Origin: JADHLK01 sp038131695
GTDB lineage: Bacteria; Pseudomonadota; Alphaproteobacteria; Puniceispirillales; Puniceispirillaceae
Reading direction: 5' to 3'
Assembly: GCA_038131695.1 (NCBI GenBank)
Contig: JAYPQA010000079.1
Location: 1 to 28,213 of the forward strand
Length of the DNA stretch: 28,213 nucleotides
The position numbers and the translations under genes are program-made. Shown here one piece after another: positions 17,293 to 24,731 of the stretch; within the stretch, counting starts at the first letter, position 1; each line of letters opens with the position of its first letter. The notes under the pieces are model-generated. The model saw nothing but the letters and a program-made list of their open reading frames with translations, was not told where the DNA came from and ran no database searches.

Positions 17293-17619
17293 CTATCTGG
17301 ACAGCGCGTCGGTGATCCAGGCTTGCAGCTGGGATTTCTGCACCGTGCCGACTTTTTCAGCAATCACCTCGCCGCCCTTGAAGATCAGCAAGGTTGGAAT
17401 GCCGCGCACGGAATAATTCATCGGGGTGTTTGGATTTTCATCAATATTGATTTTGGCGATGGTCAGCTGGTCAGCCATCTCATCTGACAATTCATCCAAA
17501 GACGGGGCAATCATCTTGCATGGTGCGCACCATTCGGCCCAGAAATCCACCAGAACCGGGCTGTCCGCCTCCAGCACATCTTTTTGAAAACTGGCATCTG
17601 AAACACTGATCGTCGCCAT
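17293..17619 (-). CDS. trxA: Thioredoxin, with CAPC active site
   Basis: This 108-residue thioredoxin has VLVDFWAEWCAPCKMIAP, the redox pair Cys31 and Cys34, and the cis-proline loop RGIPTLLIFKGGEV. Length and fold match the main cytoplasmic thioredoxin. The usual W-C-G-P-C is W-C-A-P-C here, a substitution seen in some bacterial thioredoxins that should shift redox potential only slightly. The start ATG at 17619 has an AAAGGAGC ribosome binding site. Its position next to folC is common in alphaproteobacteria. Confidence 0.92.
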   Translation of the reverse strand: MATISVSDASFQKDVLEADSPVLVDFWAEWCAPCKMIAPSLDELSDEMADQLTIAKINIDENPNTPMNYSVRGIPTLLIFKGGEVIAEKVGTVQKSQLQAWITDALSR

Positions 17620-17693
17620 GAAATGCTCCTTTATTGCAACTGCGTTACAGCCAGCTACCCCCTAGCGGGCCAGCAGCCTGAACCAAAGGGAAA

Positions 17694-17716
17694 CCCCCTA
17701 TTGATACTGTAGGGGG
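17694..17716 (-). terminator. Putative terminator of the catabolic operon
   Basis: CCCCCTA (17694-17700) and TAGGGGG (17710-17716) form a perfect 7-bp stem with a 9-base loop, about 50 bases past the stop of the M29-like gene. On the minus strand the stem is followed by TTTCCCTTT, a weak U tract. It separates the catabolic operon from trxA. Confidence 0.5.
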
Positions 17717-17765
17717 CCTTGGCTGCTAAATCAAGCATCCAGCGCGCCCCACCCTCAATGGCGGC

Positions 17766-19346
17766 TCAATGATGGCCGCCGCAAGAGCAATTACTGGGCA
17801 GCAGCGCACTTTCAACCCCGCTGTGATTGACACAGCCTCCGCGCCACCAATCGGCTCCGGCCCCATGGCAATATTTGCCGTCCGCCCCGACCATCTGCAT
17901 GAAGGCCGGGTGATAATTGCGGCAGACTTCCAGCTCGGTCTTCACCCAATGCAGCGGGTCGGCGGCGTAATGATCCCAATAATCGCCCGGCATATTGATG
18001 CCCGGCACGGCCGGGTTCCAGCTTTCATCCAGCCACATTTCGGGATCGCCATAATTGGCACACAGCTTACGGATAGCTGGATCATCTAGAGCCAGCAGGC
18101 GGCCATTTTCTATCAGGGTCTCATTATCGCCTTCCCGCTCTGTTGTATAGGTCGGGAAATACAGATGCAGGTGCCAATGGCCGACCAGATGGCCTGCCCG
18201 GGCGGCCTGTCTTTCTGCCATAGAGGAAATAATCGTGCCAAACCCCATATGAATAACACCGGACCGCACCCGCTCATAAAGGCAATTCACAAAGCCGGAG
18301 GGGAAATCCTTGCGCGGCCGGTGAATATGCGGATTGGTTCCGATAGAGGCTTCCCACCAATACATAATGCCCTTGTCCGGGAAGGTCGGATAATGGATAT
18401 CCTTGGTCTGTTCCATCACCTCGCGCAGTTTCTGGCCAAAGGCGCCGCCTTCACGGATTTCAGTGATGCGGGAATTTTCCACCACCAGCTGCGTCCAGTC
18501 GCAGGGCGCGATATGGTTGGTCGTGCCGGCAATCACCCCGCAGCCATCCTCCTTGAACGGGTGGAACATCCAGGGCCGGCCGGTAATATGGCCGGGCAGA
18601 TATTGCTTGCCGAAATGCGGATTGTCTGTCCAGGTCGCCTCGGTCAGCTCGGCATTGTAGAATTCGCGCTTGCTGTCCCAATATTCGGGATGGTTGGTAA
18701 AGGAAATATCCGTGCCTTCGGGATCAACAATGCGCGCCCGCTTGGCGGTGCGGATGCGATCCCAGGTCCAGCGATCAATCGCATTCAGAACCTCTATTGG
18801 CATGGCGTGTGCCGGAGAGGCCAGAATTTCCGGCGTGATAAAGGGCATACGCTGGATTTTGATAAAGCGTTCCGCCAGCACCGGGCCGCCATAGCCCATC
18901 AGAATCTTGTCAAATTGCTGCTTTTTTTCCTCTTCTTCCCACATATCCATCCATTCCGCCAATTCCTTGGTGCGGAACAGGTAATAATCAACCTCATCAG
19001 CGCCGACCCATTGCGGAATGGGGCCGCGGTCGATCTTTTTGATTTCATATTTGACCTTGTATTTTTCCAGAATTTTCTGGCAGGCCTGAATGGTCAGCTC
19101 GCTGTGCCAATTATCCACCCGCAGCATCACCCGCTCGCCTTCCTGCAAATCCCAGCAGGCATTCAGCCCGTGATTATACGGCCGGCGCGCCACATGTTCG
19201 AGATAGGGCAGCAGCTGGTCAGAATTGGTAATCTCCACATAGGGCGGGCAGCGCGGCGCACGCAATTCGCTGAGCGGCGGGCTGTCAAATCTGGGCACAA
19301 TATCCGGGGCCGGGCCGGTGACCGGGTTTTTCTCAAAAAGGGACAT
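17766..19346 (-). CDS. M29/NicX-like metalloprotein with noncanonical His-rich site and Cys/His tail
   Basis: I choose the ATG at 19346 (MSLFEKNPVTG), preceded by a GGAGTGAGAAG ribosome binding region; this gives 526 residues. Resemblance to the M29 fold (aminopeptidase T, 2,5-dihydroxypyridine dioxygenase NicX) is weak but in order. A Rossmann-like N-terminal half contains LLPYLEHVARR and EGERVMLRVDNW. Then come IVDPEGTDISFT (207-217), a PGHITGR segment (251-257) and LVVENSRITEIREGG. EASIGTNPHI (332-341), GVIHMGFGT (363-371) and GHWHLHLYF (389-397) follow. In M29 enzymes the first site is PxGE and the last is HxD; here they read PGH253 and H390-W-H392. The C-terminal 50 residues hold Cys493, Cys505, Cys520, Cys522 and end in GGHH. 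It is the last gene of the operon, 7 bases after the ligase. Substrate unknown. Confidence 0.55.
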   Translation of the reverse strand: MSLFEKNPVTGPAPDIVPRFDSPPLSELRAPRCPPYVEITNSDQLLPYLEHVARRPYNHGLNACWDLQEGERVMLRVDNWHSELTIQACQKILEKYKVKYEIKKIDRGPIPQWVGADEVDYYLFRTKELAEWMDMWEEEEKKQQFDKILMGYGGPVLAERFIKIQRMPFITPEILASPAHAMPIEVLNAIDRWTWDRIRTAKRARIVDPEGTDISFTNHPEYWDSKREFYNAELTEATWTDNPHFGKQYLPGHITGRPWMFHPFKEDGCGVIAGTTNHIAPCDWTQLVVENSRITEIREGGAFGQKLREVMEQTKDIHYPTFPDKGIMYWWEASIGTNPHIHRPRKDFPSGFVNCLYERVRSGVIHMGFGTIISSMAERQAARAGHLVGHWHLHLYFPTYTTEREGDNETLIENGRLLALDDPAIRKLCANYGDPEMWLDESWNPAVPGINMPGDYWDHYAADPLHWVKTELEVCRNYHPAFMQMVGADGKYCHGAGADWWRGGCVNHSGVESALLPSNCSCGGHH

Positions 19347-19353
19347 AATCTTC

Positions 19354-21021
19354 TCACTCCGCCTTGGAAAAATAACTTTCAAACTGCTCCCGCAGCTTGA
19401 TTTTTGATATTTTGCCGGTTGCTGTCAATGGCAGCTGATCCAGCAGAACCAGCCCGTCCGGCAGCTGCCATTTGGGAAAATGCCGGCCCAGAATATCCAG
19501 CAATTCGGCATAAAGCGCGTCTTTTTCGGCTGCAGAATATTCGGCTGGATCGCGTTTTGGAACGGCGATAATCAGGGGCCGTTCATCCCATTTTTCATGC
19601 GCGGCTGCGACCACCGCACAATCGGCAATCGCTGTATGCGACAGGATGATATTTTCCAGCTCAAGCGAGCTGATCCACTCACCGCCTGATTTGATCAAAT
19701 CCTTGGCGCGGTCGGTGATCAGCAAATTGCCGGTCGCATCGATATTGGCAATATCGCCGGTGCGGAACCAGCCTTCTGCATCAAAGGCCTCTGCGGTGGC
19801 TTGCGGGTTTTTGTAATATTGGGCAGCGGTTGTATTGCTGCGCACCAGCAGCTCTCCTGATTGCTGGCCATCTTGGGCGATTTCCTGACCGGCCTGATCT
19901 ACCAGCTTCATTTCAATGCCGAAAATCTTGCGCCCCTGACGCAGTTTCAGGCGGGTCAGCTCATCGCGCGGCAGATGCTGCTTGTCCGGGGCGATAGCGC
20001 CCTGTGTGCCAATCGGGTTCATTTCGGTCATGCCCCAGGCGTGATTGACCAATATGCCCAGCTTTTCATAAGCCTCAACAAAAGAAGCGGAGATAGCAGA
20101 ACCGCCCACCAGAATCGTATCAAACCCGTCCGGCAGGCGGCCGCGCCGCTCAATTTCCTGCAACAGGCTGGTCAGCACGGTCGGCACCCCCCAGACCGAA
20201 TTGACCTGTTCAGCCTGCATCAAATCAAACAGGCTTTCCCCGTCCAGATGCGGGCCGGCAAAAACAGGCGAGGCCCCCACCAGCGCACAGGTATAGGGCA
20301 GGCCCCAGGCATTGACATGAAACAGCGGCACCAGCGAAAGCACCTTTTGTCCCTCGCGCAGAATGGAGGAAAAGGAAATCGCCACCTGCATCGCGTGCAG
20401 CACGGTAGAGCGATGCGAATATAAAACCCCTTTGGGATGGCCGGTTGTCCCGGAAGTATAGCAGATACCGCAGGCGGTATTTTCCTCAAATTCCGGCCAG
20501 TCAAAAACATCTGGCTGATCTGCTATCAGCCTGTCATAAGTGCCGCGGTCATGGGCTGCTATCGCCTGGCGCGCCGCCTCACTGTCTGCCAGTTCGGACA
20601 GCAGGACAAGGCCCGGCGGGTTTTTCACCCTGGCCAGAATATCCGGCAATAGCGGCAAAAAGCCGGGATCGACAAAAAGCAGCCGATCTTCGGCATGCTC
20701 TATAATATAGGCGATATTATCCACCGGCAGGCGCGGATTCACCGTATGGCACACCGCCCCGATACCGGCTATCGCATAATAAAGTTCCAGATGGCGATGA
20801 TCATTCCAGGCCAGCGTTGCAACCCGCTCGCCCGGGCCAATCCCCGCAGCCACCAGCCAATGGGCCAGCCGGGCAACGCGCCCGGACAGCTCGGTAAAAG
20901 TGAGGCTGGAGACAGCCTTGTCATGCCCGCGCGAGATAACCCGGGCCTCTGGAAAAGCGGTTCTGGCATGGGTGAGTATGGTGGTCGTGCATAGGGGCCG
21001 GTGCATCATCTGTCCAAGCAT
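19354..21021 (-). CDS. AMP-forming acyl-CoA ligase (LvaE/DmdB-like branch)
   Basis: I choose the ATG at 21021 (MLGQMMHRPL), preceded by GGAGAGGGAAAA and matching the usual MLGQMM start of this branch; this gives 555 residues. ANL motifs are intact: CYTSGTTGHPKG (187-198), AWGMTEMNP, GWFRTGDIANID, DRAKDLIKSGGEWISS, and the C-terminal LTATGKISK with catalytic Lys537. It activates a carboxylic acid to acyl-AMP and then to acyl-CoA. The N-terminal half closely resembles 3-methylmercaptopropionate-CoA ligases and medium-chain ligases. No other DMSP gene is present, so substrate must be read from context: beside an APH-type kinase and an ACAD10/11-type dehydrogenase, as LvaE is with LvaA and LvaC. 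It starts 26 bases after the kinase stop. Confidence 0.88.
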   Translation of the reverse strand: MLGQMMHRPLCTTTILTHARTAFPEARVISRGHDKAVSSLTFTELSGRVARLAHWLVAAGIGPGERVATLAWNDHRHLELYYAIAGIGAVCHTVNPRLPVDNIAYIIEHAEDRLLFVDPGFLPLLPDILARVKNPPGLVLLSELADSEAARQAIAAHDRGTYDRLIADQPDVFDWPEFEENTACGICYTSGTTGHPKGVLYSHRSTVLHAMQVAISFSSILREGQKVLSLVPLFHVNAWGLPYTCALVGASPVFAGPHLDGESLFDLMQAEQVNSVWGVPTVLTSLLQEIERRGRLPDGFDTILVGGSAISASFVEAYEKLGILVNHAWGMTEMNPIGTQGAIAPDKQHLPRDELTRLKLRQGRKIFGIEMKLVDQAGQEIAQDGQQSGELLVRSNTTAAQYYKNPQATAEAFDAEGWFRTGDIANIDATGNLLITDRAKDLIKSGGEWISSLELENIILSHTAIADCAVVAAAHEKWDERPLIIAVPKRDPAEYSAAEKDALYAELLDILGRHFPKWQLPDGLVLLDQLPLTATGKISKIKLREQFESYFSKAE

Positions 21022-21046
21022 TTTTCCCTCTCCTGTTCGGCTGAGA

Positions 21047-22075
21047 TCAGCTGCCAAATTCAGCTATATGGGCGGCCTCTGCGGCAAGCGGCAAGACCAG
21101 CGCGCCCACCTCTGTTGCATGGCTGCTGGCGGCATTGCCATCCAGGGCCCGCTTTTTCACCCCTTGCACAATCGCGGCCAGACGGAACAGGCTGAACACC
21201 AGATAAAAGGCCCAATTATCTATCCCCTCCAGCCCCATGCGGCGGCAATAGGCCGCGATATAGGCCGCATCATCCGGAATGCCGAGCCTTGCCCGGTCAG
21301 CTGTTTTCAGCCCATGCAGGACCCGGCTGGGCGGCATCCGCCAGACCGCGCATTGATAGGCCAGATCAGCAAAGGGATGGCCCAGCGTTGATAATTCCCA
21401 ATCCAGCACCGCCAGCAGCTGATCCCCGGTTTCGGAAAAGATCATATTATCGATCCGGTAATCCCCATGCACCAGCCCGGCCCGCCCGTCATCCGGGACC
21501 CGGTTGGCTTCCAGCCAGCTGATAACCGCTTCCATATCAGCGATGGTTTCAGTTTCTGTCTGGCGATATTGATCTGTCCAGCGGCTGATCTGGCGGTCAA
21601 AATAATTGCCTGGCTTGCCGAAATCAGACAGGCCTGCCGCCTCCAAATCCACCGAATGGATAGCGGCCAGAGCCGCGTTCATCTGATCATAACAGGCCGC
21701 GCGGCTGGCGCTGTCCAGCTCCGGCAGGGCCGGGTTCCAGAAAGTGCGCCCCTCAACAAAGCGCATCACAAAAAAGACCGAGCCGATAATTGTCTCATCA
21801 AGGCACAGATGCAGCATCTCAGGCACCGGCACCGCACTGTCGGCCAGAGCCCGCATCACCCGATATTCCCGGTCCACCGCATGGGCCGATTTCAGCAACT
21901 GTCCGGCCGGCTTGCGGCGCAGCACGAAACGCCCGCTGCTGGCGGTCAGCAGATAGGTCGGGTTGGACTGGCCATCGGCAAAGCCGGTAATCTCCTGCAA
22001 GCCGGAAAATTCCGGCAATTCAGCTTCCAGATAGGCAGCCAGCCCTTTCTTGTCCAATTCAGGCAGGCGCGTCAT
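21047..22075 (-). CDS. ACAD10/11-type APH-fold phosphotransferase (LvaA-like hydroxyacyl-CoA kinase)
   Basis: This 342-residue protein has the kinase-like fold. It has a nucleotide loop GFADGQSNPTYLL (31-43), a Lys55 candidate in FVLRRKPAG, and the catalytic loop LVHGDYRIDNMIF (201-213) with Asp205. The metal-binding motif is LDWELSTLGHPFADLAY (224-240). These segments, with SAHAVDREYRV, VMRFVEGRTF and DFGKPGNYFDRQISRW, match the kinase domain fused to acyl-CoA dehydrogenase in ACAD10/ACAD11 and the separate LvaA of levulinate degradation. It is not an antibiotic-resistance enzyme. LvaA phosphorylates the 4-hydroxyl of a hydroxyacyl-CoA so that the partner dehydrogenase can remove phosphate. 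It overlaps the dehydrogenase stop by 4 bases (ATGA), which supports a functional pair. Confidence 0.88.
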   Translation of the reverse strand: MTRLPELDKKGLAAYLEAELPEFSGLQEITGFADGQSNPTYLLTASSGRFVLRRKPAGQLLKSAHAVDREYRVMRALADSAVPVPEMLHLCLDETIIGSVFFVMRFVEGRTFWNPALPELDSASRAACYDQMNAALAAIHSVDLEAAGLSDFGKPGNYFDRQISRWTDQYRQTETETIADMEAVISWLEANRVPDDGRAGLVHGDYRIDNMIFSETGDQLLAVLDWELSTLGHPFADLAYQCAVWRMPPSRVLHGLKTADRARLGIPDDAAYIAAYCRRMGLEGIDNWAFYLVFSLFRLAAIVQGVKKRALDGNAASSHATEVGALVLPLAAEAAHIAEFGS

Positions 22076-23290
22076 CGGGCCGAATCATCAGCGTGCCAGG
22101 CGCGCACCAGCTGGCGGCCAAGGGCCATCATATGCACCTGATCCGGCCCGTCTGCCAGGCGGATTTGGCGCGCATAGTTAAATAATTCAGCCAGCGGCAA
22201 ATCTTCTGTCAGGCCCATGCCGCCATGAATCTGAATCGCCCGGTCGATGACGGTCTGGGCCATGGAGGGCACGCTAATCTTGATAGCGGCAATATGATCG
22301 CGGGCAGCCTTGCTGCCATTCTGGTCAATCATATATGCGGCCTTCAGGGTGAGCAGCCGGGCCTGTTCAATCTCCGACCAGGAGCGGGCAATATCTCGCG
22401 CACCGATTGATGCTGCGAGAGGGCGGCCAAAAGTGGTGCGCTTTTCCACCCTCTCCAGCATTCAGCTCCAGGCCCGCTGGGCGGCCCCGACAAGGCGCAT
22501 GCATGATGGATCGGCCCGGCCCCAGCCGTCCCTGGGCAATCTCAAAGCCGCGCCCTTCGCCCAGTAGCATATTTTGAGCCGGCACCCGCACATTTTCAAA
22601 TAACAATTCAGGCTCGCCAAAAGGCGCATCATCATAGCCAAAATTGGTGACATGGCGCACCAGCTTTACCCCGGGCGTATTTTTCGGCACCAGAATCATG
22701 GATTGGCGCTGATGGCGGTTTTCATTTTCCGGGTCGCTCTGGCCCATGACGATCAGAATCTCGCAACTCTCGCGCATCGCCCCGGTGGTGTACCATTTGC
22801 GGCCATTAATGACATAGGAATCGCCATCGCGCACAATAGAGGTGCGGATATTGGTTGCATCAGAGGAGGCAACATCCGGTTCAGTCATCGCAAAGCCGGA
22901 GCGGATATGGCCCGCCAGAAGCGGTTTCAGCCAGCGTTCCTTTTGCGCCTCGCTGCCATAGAGCAAGAGCGTTTCCATATTGCCGCTATCGGGGGCGTTG
23001 CAGTTGAAAACCTCAGGCGCCCACCAGACCCGCCCCATCATCTCGGCCAGCGGGGCATAATCCAGATTGCTGAGCGTGCCACCATGGGCCAGCGGCACAA
23101 ACAGGTTCCACAGTCCTTCTTGCCGCGCCTTTTCTTTCAAATCCTCAATCAGCGGTGGGGTGACCCATTTATTCCCGGTCTCGCGCATATGGTCGCGAAA
23201 GGGTTGCTCGGCCGGCAGAATATGCGCCTCCATGAAACGGGTCAGGCGGGCCAGCAGCTCGGTCGTTTTCTCGTTTAAGTGAAAATCCAT
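22072..23290 (-). CDS. Acyl-CoA dehydrogenase, ACAD10/11-type (LvaC-like), frameshifted
   Basis: The N-terminal 250 residues are intact: GLWNLFVPLAHGG, NCNAPDSGNMETL, FAMTEPDVASSDATNI, YVINGRKWYTTGAM and FGYDDAPFGEPELLFENVRVP. The frame then breaks between 22460 and 22516. Three single-base losses and one gain restore GRLGPGRIHHCMRLVGAAQR and ALELMLERVEKRTTFGRPLA, continuing to IHGGMGLTEDLPLAE and IRLADGPDQVH. The corrected gene is exactly 407 codons, so the breaks look like errors. The AxGxxxNxxAPDSGN pattern and ADGPDxVH ending place it in the ACAD10/11 branch rather than with ordinary fatty-acid dehydrogenases. In that branch it works with the adjacent kinase to convert a phosphorylated 4-hydroxyacyl-CoA to an enoyl-CoA. 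FAD-binding, cytoplasmic. Confidence 0.87.
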
Positions 23291-23342
23291 AATGAAAAGG
23301 GCCTTGTTTCAGGGTTGCAGGCAGACCGGATTGATCCGCCCC

Positions 23343-24212
23343 CTATTCGGTCAGCAAGAAACGCTCCTGTTCTTTTTCGATTTCCTCAAAGCCAATGAAC
23401 TGGCGGAACTCATCCATGCTCATTTTCGGATGCGGCAGATTGGCTGAGGACAGATCGCGGGCGAGGCCAGCATAATTTTCCTGCAGGCTCTTGGCCGCGC
23501 TCATCAACCCAACCAGCGGATAGCAGGCCAGCCCGGCCACCTCTTTAATCTGCTCCGCCCGCAAATCCGTTTCCAGCCAGCCCAGAATTTGCAAGGAGAG
23601 GGGCACAGCGCACGCCTCCCGCAGCCGCTTCAGCCCCTCAAAATCGCTGAAACAGCGGCTGATTGGCTGGATCAGGTCGGCCCCGGCCTCGACATAGAGC
23701 TTGGCCCGCGCAATGGCATCTGCCTCTTCCAGCTCATCCGTGCGGGCAATGATCAACACATCCTTATTCTGGCGGGCCTCTACCGCCGCGCGGATTTTGG
23801 CCACCGCCTCAGCAGGCGGGATCAATTCGATACGATTGGCACAGGCGGCACATTTCTTTGGTGAGAGCTGGTCTTCAAATATCATCCCGGCGACCCCGGC
23901 ATTCTCAAACTCCCGCACGGTGCGCATGACATTGATCGCATTTCCATAGCCGGTATCGGTATCAGCTATCAGCGGGGCCGAGACAGCTGCGGTGATATTG
24001 CGCACCACAGCCAGATTTTCGCTCATCGTATAAAGCTCTACATCCGGAAAGCCCAGATGGCTGGCGGATACGGCAAAGCCGGATGACATCACCGCCTTGA
24101 ACCCGGCCTTTTCAGCCAGCAAGCCGGACATGGCATCATAACATCCAGCGACAAATTGCGTTTCACCAGCGCGCACCTTGCGTGCAAATTCAGCATGGGC
24201 CGTATCAGCCAT
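23343..24212 (-). CDS. Isocitrate lyase/PEP mutase superfamily C-C lyase
   Basis: The 289-residue beta/alpha barrel begins MADTAHAEFARKV; I choose the ATG at 24212 because GGGAGCAGG precedes it and it overlaps the small-subunit stop by 8 bases. Key motifs are GCYDAMSGLLAEKAGF, the metal site LIADTDTGYG (81-90), IFEDQ (111-115), the loop SPKKCAAC (117-124) and IIARTDE (154-160). The cysteine at 121, in the position of the KKCGH cysteine, marks a lyase such as methylisocitrate or 2,3-dimethylmalate lyase rather than PEP mutase, which lacks it. The usual Gly-His after it is Ala-Ala. Expected chemistry is retro-Claisen cleavage of a substituted malate to an alpha-keto acid and a carboxylate. Database names such as carboxyvinyl-carboxyphosphonate mutase would be misleading. 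Confidence 0.85.
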   Translation of the reverse strand: MADTAHAEFARKVRAGETQFVAGCYDAMSGLLAEKAGFKAVMSSGFAVSASHLGFPDVELYTMSENLAVVRNITAAVSAPLIADTDTGYGNAINVMRTVREFENAGVAGMIFEDQLSPKKCAACANRIELIPPAEAVAKIRAAVEARQNKDVLIIARTDELEEADAIARAKLYVEAGADLIQPISRCFSDFEGLKRLREACAVPLSLQILGWLETDLRAEQIKEVAGLACYPLVGLMSAAKSLQENYAGLARDLSSANLPHPKMSMDEFRQFIGFEEIEKEQERFLLTE

Positions 24213-24729
24213 CAGCCTGCTCCCTTTTGTTTCTTTCGTGCAAATATCCAACGATCCCGCCCGCTTCCAGCATCAGCAGATCGCCCTCTGGCAGCGGCTC
24301 AAAGCCGAATTGCGTGCCTTGTGTCAGATTGCGGACCAGATTGTCCTGCCAGATAATCTCCAGCTCATCCCAGCGCGCCACCCGCCCCAGAATTCCCGGG
24401 CAGGGGATTTGCGGAAAGCCCATCGCTATCTCGCCGCGCCAATAGCCCGGCGCAAAGCTCTCGGCCAGCACCCCGGCAATACCCAGCTTGCGCATGGCTA
24501 TCATCGGCGGATAATGCGGATGGCCATAGCCGAAATTGACATTGCCGACCAGCAGATCGCCCGGCTTCACCTGGCTGGCAAAATCCGCTTCATATTCAGC
24601 CATGGCCAGCCTGGCCAGCTCATCAGCATCCTTGATCTTGATGTTTTTGACCCCGACAATCTGGTCAACATCGAAATCTGTTTCCTCAAAAATCCAGGCA
24701 ACCCGGCCCTTAAGATTGGCAAGCCCCAT
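24205..24729 (-). CDS. Aconitase-family small (swivel) subunit, LeuD-like, noncanonical active-site loop
   Basis: The 174-residue protein has the LeuD swivel fold. It starts GRVAWIFEETDFDVDQIVGVKNI, matching the D-TD-I-P strand. VKPGDLLVGNVNFGYG (55-69) aligns with the family's xGxNFGCGS loop, and ESFAPGYWRGEIAMGFP matches SFARIFYRNAIN-x-GLP. The loop that in LeuD and aconitase reads GSSREHAP is GHPHYPP here, so the catalytic Ser and Arg are absent. It overlaps the lyase start and is separated from the large subunit by 2 bases, so the two must form one enzyme. It is not expected to make isopropylmalate; dimethylmaleate-hydratase-like chemistry is the best analogy. Confidence 0.8.
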   Translation of the reverse strand: MGLANLKGRVAWIFEETDFDVDQIVGVKNIKIKDADELARLAMAEYEADFASQVKPGDLLVGNVNFGYGHPHYPPMIAMRKLGIAGVLAESFAPGYWRGEIAMGFPQIPCPGILGRVARWDELEIIWQDNLVRNLTQGTQFGFEPLPEGDLLMLEAGGIVGYLHERNKREQADG

Positions 24730-24731
24730 GA

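Noticed and set aside
18165..19400. Long plus-strand open frame (411 codons) opposite the M29-like gene
   Set aside because: It has no family motifs, is rich in Gly, Arg, His and Ile typical of an antisense reading, and is fully explained by the codon bias of the minus-strand gene.
19354..21021. DMSP degradation (DmdB-type methylmercaptopropionate ligase)
   Set aside because: The ligase resembles DmdB at its N-terminus, but no dmdA demethylase, DmdC-type (about 600-residue) dehydrogenase or DmdD hydratase is in the window; the kinase next to it fits a 4-hydroxy-acid route better.
21047..22075. Aminoglycoside resistance phosphotransferase
   Set aside because: The segments around the APH core match ACAD10/11 and LvaA kinases, and the gene overlaps an acyl-CoA dehydrogenase.
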